Below, one piece after another: positions 36,418-47,668 of a DNA stretch of 64,000 nt. The stretch is from Myrmaecium sp. VS I D KN 1 (Eukaryota > Ascomycota > Dothideomycetes > Valsariales > Valsariaceae), in the NCBI GenBank assembly GCA_019775845.1, contig JADQAV010000025.1, forward strand, positions 1-64,000, read 5' to 3'. Positions within the stretch are counted from its first letter, which is position 1, and each line of letters opens with the position of its first letter. Both the position numbers and the translations under genes were made by a program. The notes under the pieces are model-generated. The model ran no database searches, had not been told where the DNA came from, and was given only the letters and a program-made list of their open reading frames with translations.

Positions 36418-38006
36418 ACCTCCCTCCTCCTTCTCATGGTGAGGTTGGCGAAAACGACGAGATGGACGGTTCGAGGTTGCCGTAAGAAGTGGTAAGGCAG
36501 CAACGCAAGCGCAACGGCCTGGATTACCAGGCCACCGTCACAGAGGCGGCAAGATCCGACGGGACCCTGAGATCAGGTTTGGACTACTCCCGGGATGCTT
36601 CCGTATGCGGGTCTCAGGAACAGCGTTGTGGCAAGAAAGCTAAGCTGATACTACGTTTCACTAACCAAGATTCAGCACAAAAGTAGAAATGGAGAATGCA
36701 GGTTTTCAAGATTCGACTACTAGTAAGGTCTTGCCAGCATCGAAGTGGTCGCAGGGATACTGCGGTTCACAGCTGGTCACCGGAGGTCTGTAAATCTTCT
36801 GGACTATAGAATATCAGGAACAGAATCCACCTGCCTCATCATGGTGGAAACTGGTAGCTTGCTCATTGCCCTTCATTTACAGCGTTGATCAAGACGGATC
36901 ATGACAGCCACATCGATGATGACAGTCGGCTTGAACCGGTCTGCCGATGCAGCACGTACATACTGTATGTGTGGGTAGCATTGTCGTCCGCGATCTCCAC
37001 GCTATGCTATCATATAGGCGGGATTAATGGACATGTAACCGTGGTAAAGTGGTGAGGCGAGTCATCATATTCGACCCCTTGATTGGCGTGTATGGCCTCG
37101 GATCTTCATGAAGCTACTGCCTGGTTTTTGAGCCAGGTCGCCGTGTCTTGGCCAATCCGTAGGCAATGAAAGGCTGAGATTGCAAGGCTGATGCAAGTAC
37201 CACCTCCATCAAACGCCGTGTCCTAGCTGCCCCGAGGCTAGGTTGCTGAACACGTATGATAGTTTCGCCGCTCTCCACAATCGGACACTGACGCTTTGCA
37301 GGGTCGAGAGTCAGTACCTGATACTCAAGTAGAGGACACCGCCATGCGTTGCAGGCGTCTTCAGACCTCTCGGATTCACGCGCTAAACATCAGTTTTGGA
37401 CGTGCAGCAGCGTGAGCGCAAGCCAGGTTCGTCCCGCAGCAACTACTGCCCAGTTGAGCGACTTGTCGTGAAGTGTCACAAAGCGACTTTCCAACAGGCT
37501 TCTGCCCAAGACATGCGTGACGCAGCTCCGTGGCTTGCAAGTGGGATGTATGGCTCTGAATAGGTTCGACCTGAGCAAGCCCATGTGGAAGAAGCCTGGC
37601 GGAATGTTTGCATGAGTGCGTGCATGCAACGCGGGAGCGAAATTGTCCAGTGCTGCGACGGTTAATGCGGATAACGGCGATAGCATTCCTATATCTACAG
37701 AGGTCGAGAGATGAGTGCACCCGGGACTCCACGATGGTCAGATGGACGGTTTGTTGTCAGCTTGTGGTGCCGCGCGACCGGAGTGCGGCGGCGGATCGAC
37801 TGCGGGTGAGCGTGAGCAGCATGGAGTGTTGGCAGGCTGTCCACCGGCAGGCTGTCCATCCTCCACCGAGGTCGGGACCTAGGGACAGCCGGGTTGGGTG
37901 AACAGCGCCGACGTGAAGCTTCCGCAGCCAATACACGGACGCAACAGACCTCGCAGCGGTCGGAATGTGGAATGGATGCATGAGAGGGAGACCAGTAAGA
38001 CCTTGC

Positions 38007-38048
38007 GGGAGATGGGGGAGATGGGGGAGATGGGGGGGGAAAGGGGGG
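38007..38048. repeat. G-rich tandem GAGATGGGG repeat
   Basis: Four GAGATGGG(G) units run into two long G runs on the plus strand. At least four G tracts of four or more bases lie close together, so a G-quadruplex is possible. Confidence 0.75.
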
Positions 38049-38328
38049 GTGGGACATCTGAATGCAGAGGCACTAAGCGAACGGTTGCTTGGAGAGGAGA
38101 GCCCCGGGGCCGTTCAGGGCAAGCAAAGGCGCCCCCATCCCGGCCTTTTCGTTAAGTTAGGCCCGCTCTACCCCATGCCGCCGCCAACGCGGTATGAGCT
38201 GGGCGGACCACGAAGGATGCCGGTGATGCGTGATGGCGACGGAAATCCTCACCTGCACCTGGCGAAGGGAGGGGAGGGGAGGGGCGGGGATGGGGAAGTG
38301 GACGTGGAAGTGGAAATGGAAGGGGGGC

Positions 38329-38336
38329 TATAAGTA
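38329..38336 (+). promoter_or_regulatory. TATA-like box with long CT-rich leader
   Basis: TATAAGTA follows a purine-rich tract and precedes several hundred bp of pyrimidine-rich DNA. It could serve the gene starting at 39059, giving a leader of about 700 nt unless an intron removes part of it. Unproven. Confidence 0.4.
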
Positions 38337-39058
38337 GGCGGTCTGCATACCCGCCCTGCCTGCCTGACGTGTCTCGCTCGTCTTTTATCTCGCTCTCTCC
38401 TCGCCGACTCTCGACCCTCGTCTCTCGTCTCTCAGTTCTCAGCCCTCGTCTCTCGTCCCGTCTCTCCTCGATCGCCTCTCCCTCCACTCCGAGTGATTGT
38501 TTGGCAGACCCGGGCATCTTCTTGCTTCTCTCCCAGGGCCGCCCGTCCATCCGTCCAACCGTCAGGCTTCCTTACACGACCTGAATTGCTCGCTCGCCAT
38601 TGTCGCCGGACTCCCGCAGTTCCGCCCAGCGCCTCTCCCGCCTCCAGCTCGGCAGCATCGCCAGGCCTCCTGTCGATCCCAGCTGCCCACGAACCCTACC
38701 ACCGGACCCTGAAACGCACGGATTGGGGATTCTTGAGTCAAGCCGATCCCTTTTCCATAAACTCTAAGCCGCGGCGCTACTACCCGGTGGAAGTCACGGC
38801 CGTGGCGCTGCTGCCCCCTTTTCCAACGGCTTTATCTCCCCGCCGTTCCGCCCTCCTCCTACCTAGGTACTACTAGGTACACAGCTCGACAACCAAACAC
38901 CTCCAAGCTCGCGAGCAAGCCAAACAGTCCGAAAACCGCCTTGCCCGTTCCAAACACCTGTAGGCACGCCGACCGACGCCATCTGATCTCGCTAGGGCTT
39001 GAACCGAAGCATCCGCCGTCTCATCCCCCCTCCTCCACATACTCTTCAATCCTCCACG

Positions 39059-39781
39059 ATGCACCGCAAAACAGCGATAGCTACCCTCGTTTACAACCAC
39101 CTCTTCCCGCACCCCCGGCCAGAAGACCCCAGTTCATTTTCCGCACACCTGACCAAAAATCTGGTCGGCGAGGTTCGCATAGAAACAGCCACCTTTTATG
39201 GATCTTTAGACACGATCGAGGCTCGCTATCCAGGGCTGAATTACGCGCATCCGCCCCACCGGAAACGGCTCGGCCGCTTTCCGCATCATGCTCGTCTCTT
39301 CAAAGCATTCGACGAGCTAGGTCTTACAGAATCAGAAATTCTGGGATTTTGTCGGTGGGAGGGTACGCTCTGGGCACGAGAACGGTACGAGCGGGACGAG
39401 GGCATTAAGGTGGAGGATACGACGGGCATGGAGATTGGTCCGTGGGTAGATAAGCGGAAATCTAAGAAAAGCTCGGAGGGCATCAAAGTCAAGACGGATA
39501 TTGAAGTGGAAATCGAAGAAGTGGAAAAGACCGAGCAGGCTGTGGAAGACAGCATGGAAGAGGACGAGGTGGAAGACAGTGACGAGGAGATGCATAGCGT
39601 TGGGATCCAGCTAAATCAGCGCCTGATCCGAGCGGCTGCGATGAGAGACCAAGGTGTCAACGTCGTAATGGATCCCGAGTGGGAGCAGTACTTCAAGGAA
39701 AGTCAGGAGAACGAGGGGTTGCCGATCCCTTTCAACGCCTCTTCAAACTCAGTTCCACGGGCGGCATCATCAGCCGCATGA
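39059..39781 (+). CDS. Conserved Pezizomycotina protein of unknown function
   Basis: A single exon of 240 residues. I choose the ATG at 39059 (MHRKTAIATLVYNHLFPHPRPED). The in-frame ATG 20 codons earlier would add a Pro-rich, leader-like segment. The first 125 residues look like a compact conserved domain: FSAHLTKNLVGEVRIETATFY, YPGLNY, RLGRFPHHARLFKAFDELGL, and WEGTLWARERYE. I recall similar proteins in other moulds but know no function. The middle (about 145-185) is a highly charged Lys/Glu then Glu/Asp stretch. The tail contains DPEWEQYFKES. No signal peptide or membrane segment is seen. The charged centre suggests a nuclear or cytosolic binding protein, which is only inference. Confidence 0.8.
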   Translation: MHRKTAIATLVYNHLFPHPRPEDPSSFSAHLTKNLVGEVRIETATFYGSLDTIEARYPGLNYAHPPHRKRLGRFPHHARLFKAFDELGLTESEILGFCRWEGTLWARERYERDEGIKVEDTTGMEIGPWVDKRKSKKSSEGIKVKTDIEVEIEEVEKTEQAVEDSMEEDEVEDSDEEMHSVGIQLNQRLIRAAAMRDQGVNVVMDPEWEQYFKESQENEGLPIPFNASSNSVPRAASSAA

Positions 39782-40464
39782 AACTGGCTTCCAACATCAT
39801 ACATCCGGGAGGCCGTCCGTATCCTTGGCATACTTTTCTTGCAGCATCGGCTTCTCGCATGGCCCCTGAACCAAGGAGTTTGGGAAGATAGGGGCGTTTT
39901 TGGCGTATTTGAGTGGTGGTTTAATACCCAGGGTTATTTTTCGAAGCACAGGTGCTCCCAAACACTTTTCCGGCAGAATGTAGATAAAACCATACGTAGT
40001 TCAAACAACGCGAAATTGCTAGTAGCCCGCCGTGGCGGCCTCTCTTCTCCGACGTTGTGACTCAAGCGCGGTAGCGGGGCGCATGACAGACATCCGTTCT
40101 CGCAGTTTGGGAATCACCAGTCCATCCTGCGCCTGGCCGGATCGCACTCTGCAGCTCGCTGCATTCAAGTAGAGCTGAGGTGTCGAAAATCTAGTCCTTC
40201 AAGCCTGAGGTAGTGTATTCTGCGTAATCACATCATTCTGGTCGTGATCGCTAGCTTGGTCGTTCGTCTTTCACGTAGCTTTCTGTCACAGTATCCCGTC
40301 ACTCAGTTGAAATAGTACCAAACAGTCAACATGGCTGAGGGGTCCCGTCTTTCATTCCCGTTCCCTTTTCCTTTGATTCCTCGTCAAACCGTCCCTTAGC
40401 TATTTCCAACGCTCAATCTCCGTCCTGCGGTTCGAAGCAACGTACGCTCCTGTCAACATCAACC
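39782..40464. promoter_or_regulatory. Spacer before the F-box-like gene
   Basis: 683 bp containing the 3' flank of the upstream gene and the promoter and leader of the next. No gene or clear TATA box is seen. A short leader with CATCAACC before the ATG at 40465 gives good start context. Confidence 0.5.
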
Positions 40465-43400
40465 ATGACGGACGAACCACAGGATGATACTGACGGTGAA
40501 TATTGCGCCGAAGAAGATGGAACCCAGAATAGCGAAGTTGAGCGTGAAGGAACCGAAGAAGCTATGGATACTCGAGCATCCAAGCAGCGCAAGCAACACG
40601 GCAATACTTTCACTCGTGCTCAACACAACCGTAGAAAGCCGGTGCGTTCCAAGCGCGACACAGGCTCCGACGACGGCAAAGACACCACTCCTAGGAAGAG
40701 AGCCAAGCGTGCAAAGCGCTCGACTTCACGTCCGCCTCGTACAACTGCTTCTAGGTCTCGACCTCGCGTGAGTACTTGTAAGCCCAACCACGTGGAAGGA
40801 GCGATGGAGGCCTCATCGCGACTGCCTGCGCTGCAGGCTGCTGACAGCACTATCTTCACTAACCCTCCTGGCATGTCCACGCGCGGCCAGAACAATAAAC
40901 GAACCTCGACACAAGCGCAGTATGTCACTCTTACTCACATCCATAACATCCTTCCAGACCCAAAGTTTTGGTTCTAATAGAGTGCAAAGACTACCTTTAG
41001 ACCCACCGCCACTATCGGAAACGTTTCGCCTGTTCGACCTGCCTGGCAGCATCCAGGAACGCATCTTCAAGTATGCTCTTGCATATGATTGTATTCACGT
41101 ATTCCTAGCTCAACCGAGGGTGCCAGAGGTCGGTGACGAACAAGACGATGACGCTGAAAGTGGCCTCCGAGAGTCTCAAGCTCCCGAGACAATCCGTTCA
41201 GCAACTCCTTCAAGCTCAGGACAGACCTCAGGTAAAGCACGAGATATCAGCGGCCGCCGGATTATACCTAGCCGCCGTTCCATGTCCGTCATGTCTGAGC
41301 TTACTCGGACGCCGAATGCGCGTCCAGCGCGTAAAGCTAGAAATTCAGTAACCCCAGCTTCCAAAGATCCCGCGTCGGTTCGCCTAGTTGAAATTGTACC
41401 ATGTCGCTCCCAAATGAGCATGTTCGACTATTACTCACGCTGGCAGGCCGCTAAGAACACCGCGGATGCCCCCGACTTTCATCAACTGCACTCGAATTGC
41501 ATGCCACCCGAGGATCCATCAGACATGAGAAGTGATTTTTCCTCATTCAATCGACGTGGGTTATACGGTGCTCTCAAACTTGTTGGGTTACAGAGGGAAC
41601 GGAAGGAACGGTTCGACGCCTTGCCCCCGGCAATGAAACGATCAGCACTGGATTACGATCCGGCAAACGACGCATTGAAGTGGCTGTACGGTCCACTACC
41701 ACTGCAACTCTTAAGAACATGCAGGAAAATCTATGAACATGCTCGGGATATCCTATTCGAGACCACTATATTCTCATTCGACAGTCCTCAGACGGTGGAA
41801 ATCTTCCTCAGTGAAGTCCTAACGCCCCGGCAAGCGAAAGCCTTGAAGCACATACATCTCAAAATAAGGATCCAAGAGGATAAGATGGAACCATGGTCTC
41901 AATGGGGACTTCAGCTTCTCGGAACGGATCACGCAGATTTCATGAGAGAGCTTATCCTCTCTCGTCATCAGCCAAAGCGTTCTGGCATCTCTCCGAGGCC
42001 TATAATTGCTAGTTCTAGTAATTGCGGCAGAAGCGGCTTACAGTCGGCCTTGGTATCACCGGGACCAAAAACATCATCAGGATCGGATGAGCTTGTGGAG
42101 GATGGAGAAGCACTTGCCAGAAACTTAGCGTACGTGTCTGTAGAGACGCCGGGGATAGTTTCGCAAGAGGCTACACCTGAGCCACGCAGAGTCTTGAGCG
42201 AATATATCACAAGTCCTCTATCGCTTTACTTAACGATTCTTCTTCCGTCCTCAGTTCTTCACCAACTACAGGAAATTTCTTTGAACACTGACTGTTTACC
42301 AAGCGCGGAGCACCCTGATGCTCCCCCTACAGCCATCTTCAGCAACTTACTCCATGCTGTCCTTGTTATCCTCCACGATCTCCCTTTAGATTACTCACTG
42401 CAGCCAGCCACTATCCATTCCCTCGACGATGAACCTCAGGCCTACAACCTCTTTCTCCGATGGCTCTTTCTTGAACCGGCACTCACTCATACCCCCAACT
42501 CACAGCTTCTCGATCCCCAGACCGGAGGGAAGAAGTTCAAATCGCTAGAACCAACGTCATTGGACGGCTTGAAGAGGAGAATCGCTCATGATGGCTACGT
42601 CCCAGCAATGGATTTGGCGGGTGTCGACGAGGTGCGAGTTAAACTCCATCAGGAATGGAAGCGATGGGGATTCGGTTTGAAAGGATTGAGGAACTTCTGG
42701 CGTGCTCAGTATCTCAGCCGCAACATCAGCGCATTTTTAAGAGGTGACTATGATGGCATGTGCACTGAGAACGTGGATGAACAGATAAACGCAAAACAAG
42801 ACATACGGGAGGTTTCTAGCTCAGAGCCTGATGAGGACTCTGTAGGACCTGACTGGGATATGGTTATGGAAACTGCAATCTGGGCAACGAGAGACGAGGG
42901 CAATGGCAATGAGCTACTGAGAGGAGCCCCGCACAATATTGCTGAAGATGTCAGCAGAGGAGATGGAAAGGACGACCCAAGAACGACTCTGGATACTCCA
43001 GGTCCACGGCGAGTACGCAATTACATCTCATTACAAGTTGCTATGTTGCACATTATTAACTTGACACTTTTCATTCATTACAGATACTACAGCAAGCATC
43101 ACCTAGACAGCAACCTGCGTCTAAGGCTATATTACAACGGAATCACGAATCATCGCTACGCGTAGCGAGCAATCCATCTACAGCGTGTTGTCCAGGTGCC
43201 AATCATTCTGCTGCTGAACCCGCACATACAACGGAGGGAACGTCTGTGTCCAGGGACACATTACCGCATCGCATAGTCAACGCAATGCAGCACAGGCCAG
43301 CTCAAGGCGAACCAGAGCCGGCGGTCTCGTCGATCCATGGTATTCTTGATCTTCCAAGTGCCGTTGAGCAAGACGAGCCTATGCTGGACTGTAGAGCTGC

Positions 43401-44085
43401 TGCCGGAGAGAACCTTCTCAACGAGGCACCAATCCCGCGACTGCCTCAAGCCGACCCGCGATCTCCCTTGCGTGCCACCTGTGACGAGCAGTCGCAGCGT
43501 CAGTATCAAGGCCAGCGCTCTTCCACATCCACAGCCTGTTCAGCCACGTCATCACCCGTTGCCGGCTGTCGCATCGGTACGAACACGCTGTCAGACGAGG
43601 CCCCGAACGTACTTAAACGCACAACCACTTCTATCTCCCAGCCCGAGCACCGCAATAAACGCCTGAAGGAAAACGATCCACCACACACCACACAGCAACA
43701 CCCATCACCCTTCGCCACTACCTCCATTCCCGCTTCGCCCGCACTTGGGCTGTATCACACGCACCACCTTCATAGCGGCAGCACGATCGAGCACGCCTCC
43801 TCTCCGTTCGCTCCATTTGCGAACATGATCCCTATGCCGATGTCGTCCGGCGGTTCTCCGCCCCCCGTCTCGCAGCCCAGCTTCGAGCGGCGTGCGCCCG
43901 TTTCCTGGCCGCAGCGCGACGACCCGATCGCGGCCCACGTGCTGAGCGTGCTGCAGCTCACGCAACAGGTGATCCCGATGCACGAGGTGAGCGACCGGCA
44001 GGTGCGAGACCTGACGGAAGCGGTGCGCCAGTGGGGCCAGCGCTTGTGGGCGGAAGAGGAGAGGAGGAGGAGGAGGGGGTTGTAG
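40465..44085 (+). CDS. Large basic F-box-like nuclear protein
   Basis: Three exons, 40465-40919, 40981-43012 and 43084-44085, give 1162 residues. Both introns are GT-AG (GTATGT and GTACGC donors; 61 and 71 nt). The N-terminus is acidic, then strongly basic at residues 77-103 (RKRAKRAKRSTSRPPR), a likely nuclear-localisation signal. Next comes a segment like the F-box-like regions common in moulds: FRLFDLPGSIQERIFKYAL, and later PLQLLRTCRKIYEHARDILF followed by FSFDSPQTVEIFLS. Such proteins often act as substrate adaptors, but no Skp1-binding proof exists here. A conserved-looking region with VRVKLHQEWKRWGFG follows. Exon 3 is largely Ser/Pro/Gln-rich and ends in a charged helix. A separate gene for exon 3 is possible but unlikely, because the splice joins frames precisely and no promoter is evident. 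Confidence 0.75.
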
Positions 44086-44622
44086 GACGGAGATGAGGTT
44101 GGCGGAAATTGAGAGCGTGCGTCTGAGTGGGGTCCGGTCGGATTTGATTGAGACATTACACTTGTTCCGTTACTGGGGATAATGGAACATGTACTGCAGG
44201 ATCGACCATAAATGCACATGGGGATCCGTGGACAGCAACTGAGGTGACTTCCCGTAAGTGCATCGAGGAAGGACAGGACAGGAATTATGTAAGAATGGCT
44301 GGCCAGGCTGACCAGGCTTAGGTGCCTATTTATGCCGCTGCTGCTACCATACCCATCCATTGATGGCATCCATCCGTCCATCCCGTCTCTCTTGCTACAC
44401 TGTACTGTAGGTACTCTCCACACATACCCTGCCCAGCCCCGCCCTAGAACAAAAGGAAAATGAAACCGGATTGATTCATGGAGAGAAGAGGAGATGATCA
44501 AAAGGAAAAAGGGAATGATCGCAATCCTTCCATTCATCGCGCGTGTGTCATGCCGGCGTAACACAGTTTCCCGTAAGCATTGTTTTCTTGTGAGAGTGAA
44601 CAAAAAGAAAAGAAAGAATCGA
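44086..44622. other. Convergent spacer, F-box-like gene / csn7
   Basis: 537 bp between two 3' ends. It includes CATC-rich short repeats and GTACTGTAGGTAC-like words at about 44401-44416. No gene is seen. Confidence 0.55.
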
Positions 44623-45671
44623 TCATTTCCGCACGCCCAGTTTCTTGGCCGCTCGTGACGCTTTGCCCATGACGCCCCCGCCGCCACCGCTGCCATCGCT
44701 GGCCTCGGGCTGTTGTTGCTGTTGCTGGGGATCGAGATCCATAGCGTCACTGCTGCCGTAGCCGTCGCCCTCCGCCGCGGCCGAGTCGGTGAGCCCGCGC
44801 TTGACGCCCGCCAACGCGGCCGTCAGCGCGCCGCTGTCCAGGTCCCGGTCGCGTTCCCAGTCCGTGTCGGGGTCCTTGTCGGCGCCGGCGCCGCGGTCGT
44901 CCAGGGCGGCCCGGGCGAGCTTGCGGTCCCGCTCGCGCCGACGCCGCTCCCGGGCGACGGCGGTGGCTTTGAGGTCGTGGATGCGGGCGTCGAGATCGGC
45001 GAGGACGGTCTCGCAGCGGCTGCCCCACTCGTCGAGGGCGGCGTGCATGGCGGGGATGCTGCCGGGGGCGGGGTCGCGGAGGGGAGCGACGGCGGTCACC
45101 ACGACGCGCTGGTGGGCTGGGTCGAGGGTGGCTCGGAGGAGGTCCGCGTAGACGGCGGTGATGACGAGGTCTTCGAGGGCGCGGGGAGACGAGAGGGCGA
45201 GGGCGTTGAGGAGGTGCGGGTAGGTGAGGGTGCTGTGGGAGCGGGCGAGAGGGAGGAGGCTGAGGAGGCGGAGCTTGGTTTGTTGAGCCGGGCTGAGGGA
45301 TGGTAGGGCGGCTGCGTTTTCTACGAGGAATCACGTTAGGGCTGGTTTCCTGCGTGGACCGGTGGGCAGACGAGGACAAGGGTATCTAGGAGCTGTGGTA
45401 TCTCTGGGCCAGGGTGGTGCAAGGCTGACATACCATTGTAGTCGGACCAGGTGCCCCAGGAGAAGATCTCGAGGAGGTGGAGGTACGGACGGAAGTCCGG
45501 CGACTGACGGAGAGCCTGGATGTTGGGCGTGTGCAGCAGCTCGGCGAAGACGTACGTGTTGGGTGCCGAGGTTGCTTGCGTGATCAGATCGGCGGCGGCG
45601 CGGGGGGAGTTGGCGGACTTGGAGAGGGCGAGGAAGGGCTCGAGGGCGTTGAGGGCGCGAGTCTGCTCCAT
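44623..45671 (-). CDS. csn7: COP9 signalosome subunit 7 (PCI domain)
   Basis: Two exons, 45671-45434 and 45320-44623, give 311 residues. The 113-nt intron (GTATGT-TAG) joins IFSWGTWSDYN to ENAAALPSLSPAQQTKLRLL in frame. The start MEQTRALNALEPFLALSKSANSPRAAADLI, then ATSAPNTYVFAELL, is the Csn7 N-terminal helical part. The PCI winged helix runs through LTYPHLLNALAL, LEDLVITAVYADLLRATLDP and RVVVTAVAPLRDPAPG. The tail is a coiled, charged helix (ARERRRRERDRK) with a poly-Gln run and a Gly-rich basic end. Csn7 is a scaffold subunit of the complex that removes Nedd8 from cullin-RING ubiquitin ligases. In moulds this complex controls development and secondary metabolism. Codons are strongly GC-ending. 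Confidence 0.93.
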
Positions 45672-47668
45672 GGCGGGCGAGTGATGGCAGAGCGAGCAGC
45701 AGCAACGCCGTCGCGGACGTAGGTGGTTGAGGATGTAGAAGCGGATTAAGTGGTGGTGGTGCTGGAGGTAACACTTGTGTCGGTCGCAGTAGTGACGATG
45801 GTAGTTTGCACTGAGTACCGTAAGGACTGGTGACAGCGTTGAAGTTGTTTGTCTGGAGCTTGGTGAGAGGTGGTGACGGACCGTTGGAGCTTTGGCCTGG
45901 CGTCGGTGGGAGGAGAGGGCGGAGGTCGGAGGGCGGAGGCTTGACGTGATTGTTGGGCTTTGGACTTTAGATCACATGCTGGTGCCGATAAGATTAGATC
46001 TAGATTACTCTTCAGCCTGAAATATACGGCCGCAACTTCGGCCCTGCGCCACGCCTGGGTTCGAAGGCTGACAGATAGTTCTGCAACAGATTTGAGACGG
46101 CATGAGGATCAATGATGTTCGGAGCGGAGATGCGATACTCTAGAGGACTCTTAGGAGTAGCAGCTTGGAAGCAAAAGCTGATAAGATCGCCTCTCCAGAC
46201 TTGCGCGAGTAACTAAAGCCATCTCTGCTCTCTGCTCTAGCCAGTGAAGAAGATGAAGCCCAAGGTGCGCTCAAGCGATGGGAGGAGGGTGCTGCAGAGC
46301 GAGCATGCAAAATCTAAATCGATGGCCACAGTGGGTTCGATGCACAATGTATCGGCGCCGGACTGCCGACCCTACGGCGGGCTCTACTATTCTTCTAATC
46401 GAACTGCCGTCGCCGGGTTTATAGGTGGATGAATGGACGAACGTAGTCGTGCAGTTGGCAGGCGTTTGATCGTCCATGCGGGCGGCATGTGTGTATGTGC
46501 TCTAGGAGTAGAGTAGGTACCGTTCATGTTCACCGGTAGGTATCTGCTTTTGTGGGCTTCACTTAATTGTACGTTTCATGTATACATATAAATACAGACT
46601 TGAGTTCGTCAAGCCACCCGTCATCAGCGCCACAGACACTCCCTTTCCATCAGATAAATACCATGGTGGGCGGCGCTTGAAACGGTCCCCTGCCAAGCGA
46701 AATGATGAATTGATTGTTTAATCTAGTACTGTTTTGTCCGTCTGATACCCTGTACTTTACTGTATCTTTCTTGCCCTCTATGGCTGCCGCATTACTGACT
46801 TCCTATCGATCTCATCTCTCTCTTTTCTTTTCTTCCATTTGTTTTCATCTTCATCGTCATCGTCGTCGCTTTCTCTACCCTCTCGCATCTCGGGCCCTCG
46901 GCTCTCCTCTTCTCTGACTTTCGGGCAGCACTGACAGGCCGGTGGGGGCCCGTCGGGAGCTAAGTAAGAAGTTTAAGTGTAGATTTCCAGTACTTTACCA
47001 GATTAGGTACAGACTACCTCCCTAGCCCGATCCGGCTCAGCCACTCGGCCAAAACCCTTCCAGCGTCCCGGTGGCCCGACCACCGCCGGCGCTGTCGGCG
47101 AACGGAGTGGTCTACCTACATCCATACAATACACCTCACAACAGCCACTACCGGATCTTACGTGATCGTTCGGGACCGGCACAATCGACTCGACTAAGAG
47201 GGAGCTGGAACTTCCTCACTCTCTACACCTACATCCTTTGCCTTTTCTTTCCTCCTTCGCTGCTGCTCTTGGTCCCCTTCGCGCGGTTCGAACAGGGACA
47301 CTGGAAATCGAGCCGGCTACTACAGTACCTACCACTCGCGCACCAGCCTCACACGCTCGCACGCTCGCTCTCCCTCTCTTCCTCCTTCTCCTTATCTCTC
47401 CTGCGTCGCCGCCTGTTTCCTCGTACCGCGGTCGCCTGTCCTTATCCTACCAATCGACTACCGAAGCTTGCTACCCCTGGAATGCGACCGGATCGTCCGG
47501 AATCATCTGCGCATTGTGGGAATCCCTAGATGGGTTGGCTACCGACCTCCTTTCACTCCGATTGTCTGCTCGATACGCAATCGCCCCTCCTCAGGGCCCG
47601 GAAGCAACGGTTATCCTCGTCGAACAACGATATTATCTTCGGGCGGCTATTTATAATAATACGCAACA
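45672..47668. promoter_or_regulatory. Divergent region, csn7 / copper ATPase
   Basis: 2 kb with promoters for both genes. The right side (about 47230-47660) is pyrimidine-rich and reads like a long leader of the ATPase gene. It carries upstream ATGs, including one at 47530 whose frame overlaps the ATPase start. The middle has no supported gene and several TAC/GTA-rich words (46511-46540, 46749-46766, 46984-47015). Confidence 0.5.

Larger units (their letters stand above)
36418..39058. promoter_or_regulatory. Divergent intergenic region, nuclease / conserved protein
   Basis: These 2.6 kb lack a supported gene. The right third looks like a promoter and long leader: G-rich tracts (38007-38048 and 38262-38327), a TATA-like box at 38329, then about 700 bp of CT-rich DNA leading to the ATG at 39059. 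The rest is unremarkable mixed sequence. Confidence 0.5.

Noticed and set aside
37020-37140. tRNA-like segment with GTGGTAAAGTGG
   Set aside because: A- and B-like boxes are too close together and the arms do not pair.
43084-44085. Exon 3 of the F-box-like gene as an independent gene
   Set aside because: The canonical GTACGC-CAG intron joins frames exactly, and no promoter or good ATG context was seen within the upstream 100 bp.
44747-45379. Arg/Pro-rich 210-codon frame overlapping csn7
   Set aside because: It is a shadow of the GC-rich csn7 coding strand in another frame. The csn7 frame has clear family sequence.
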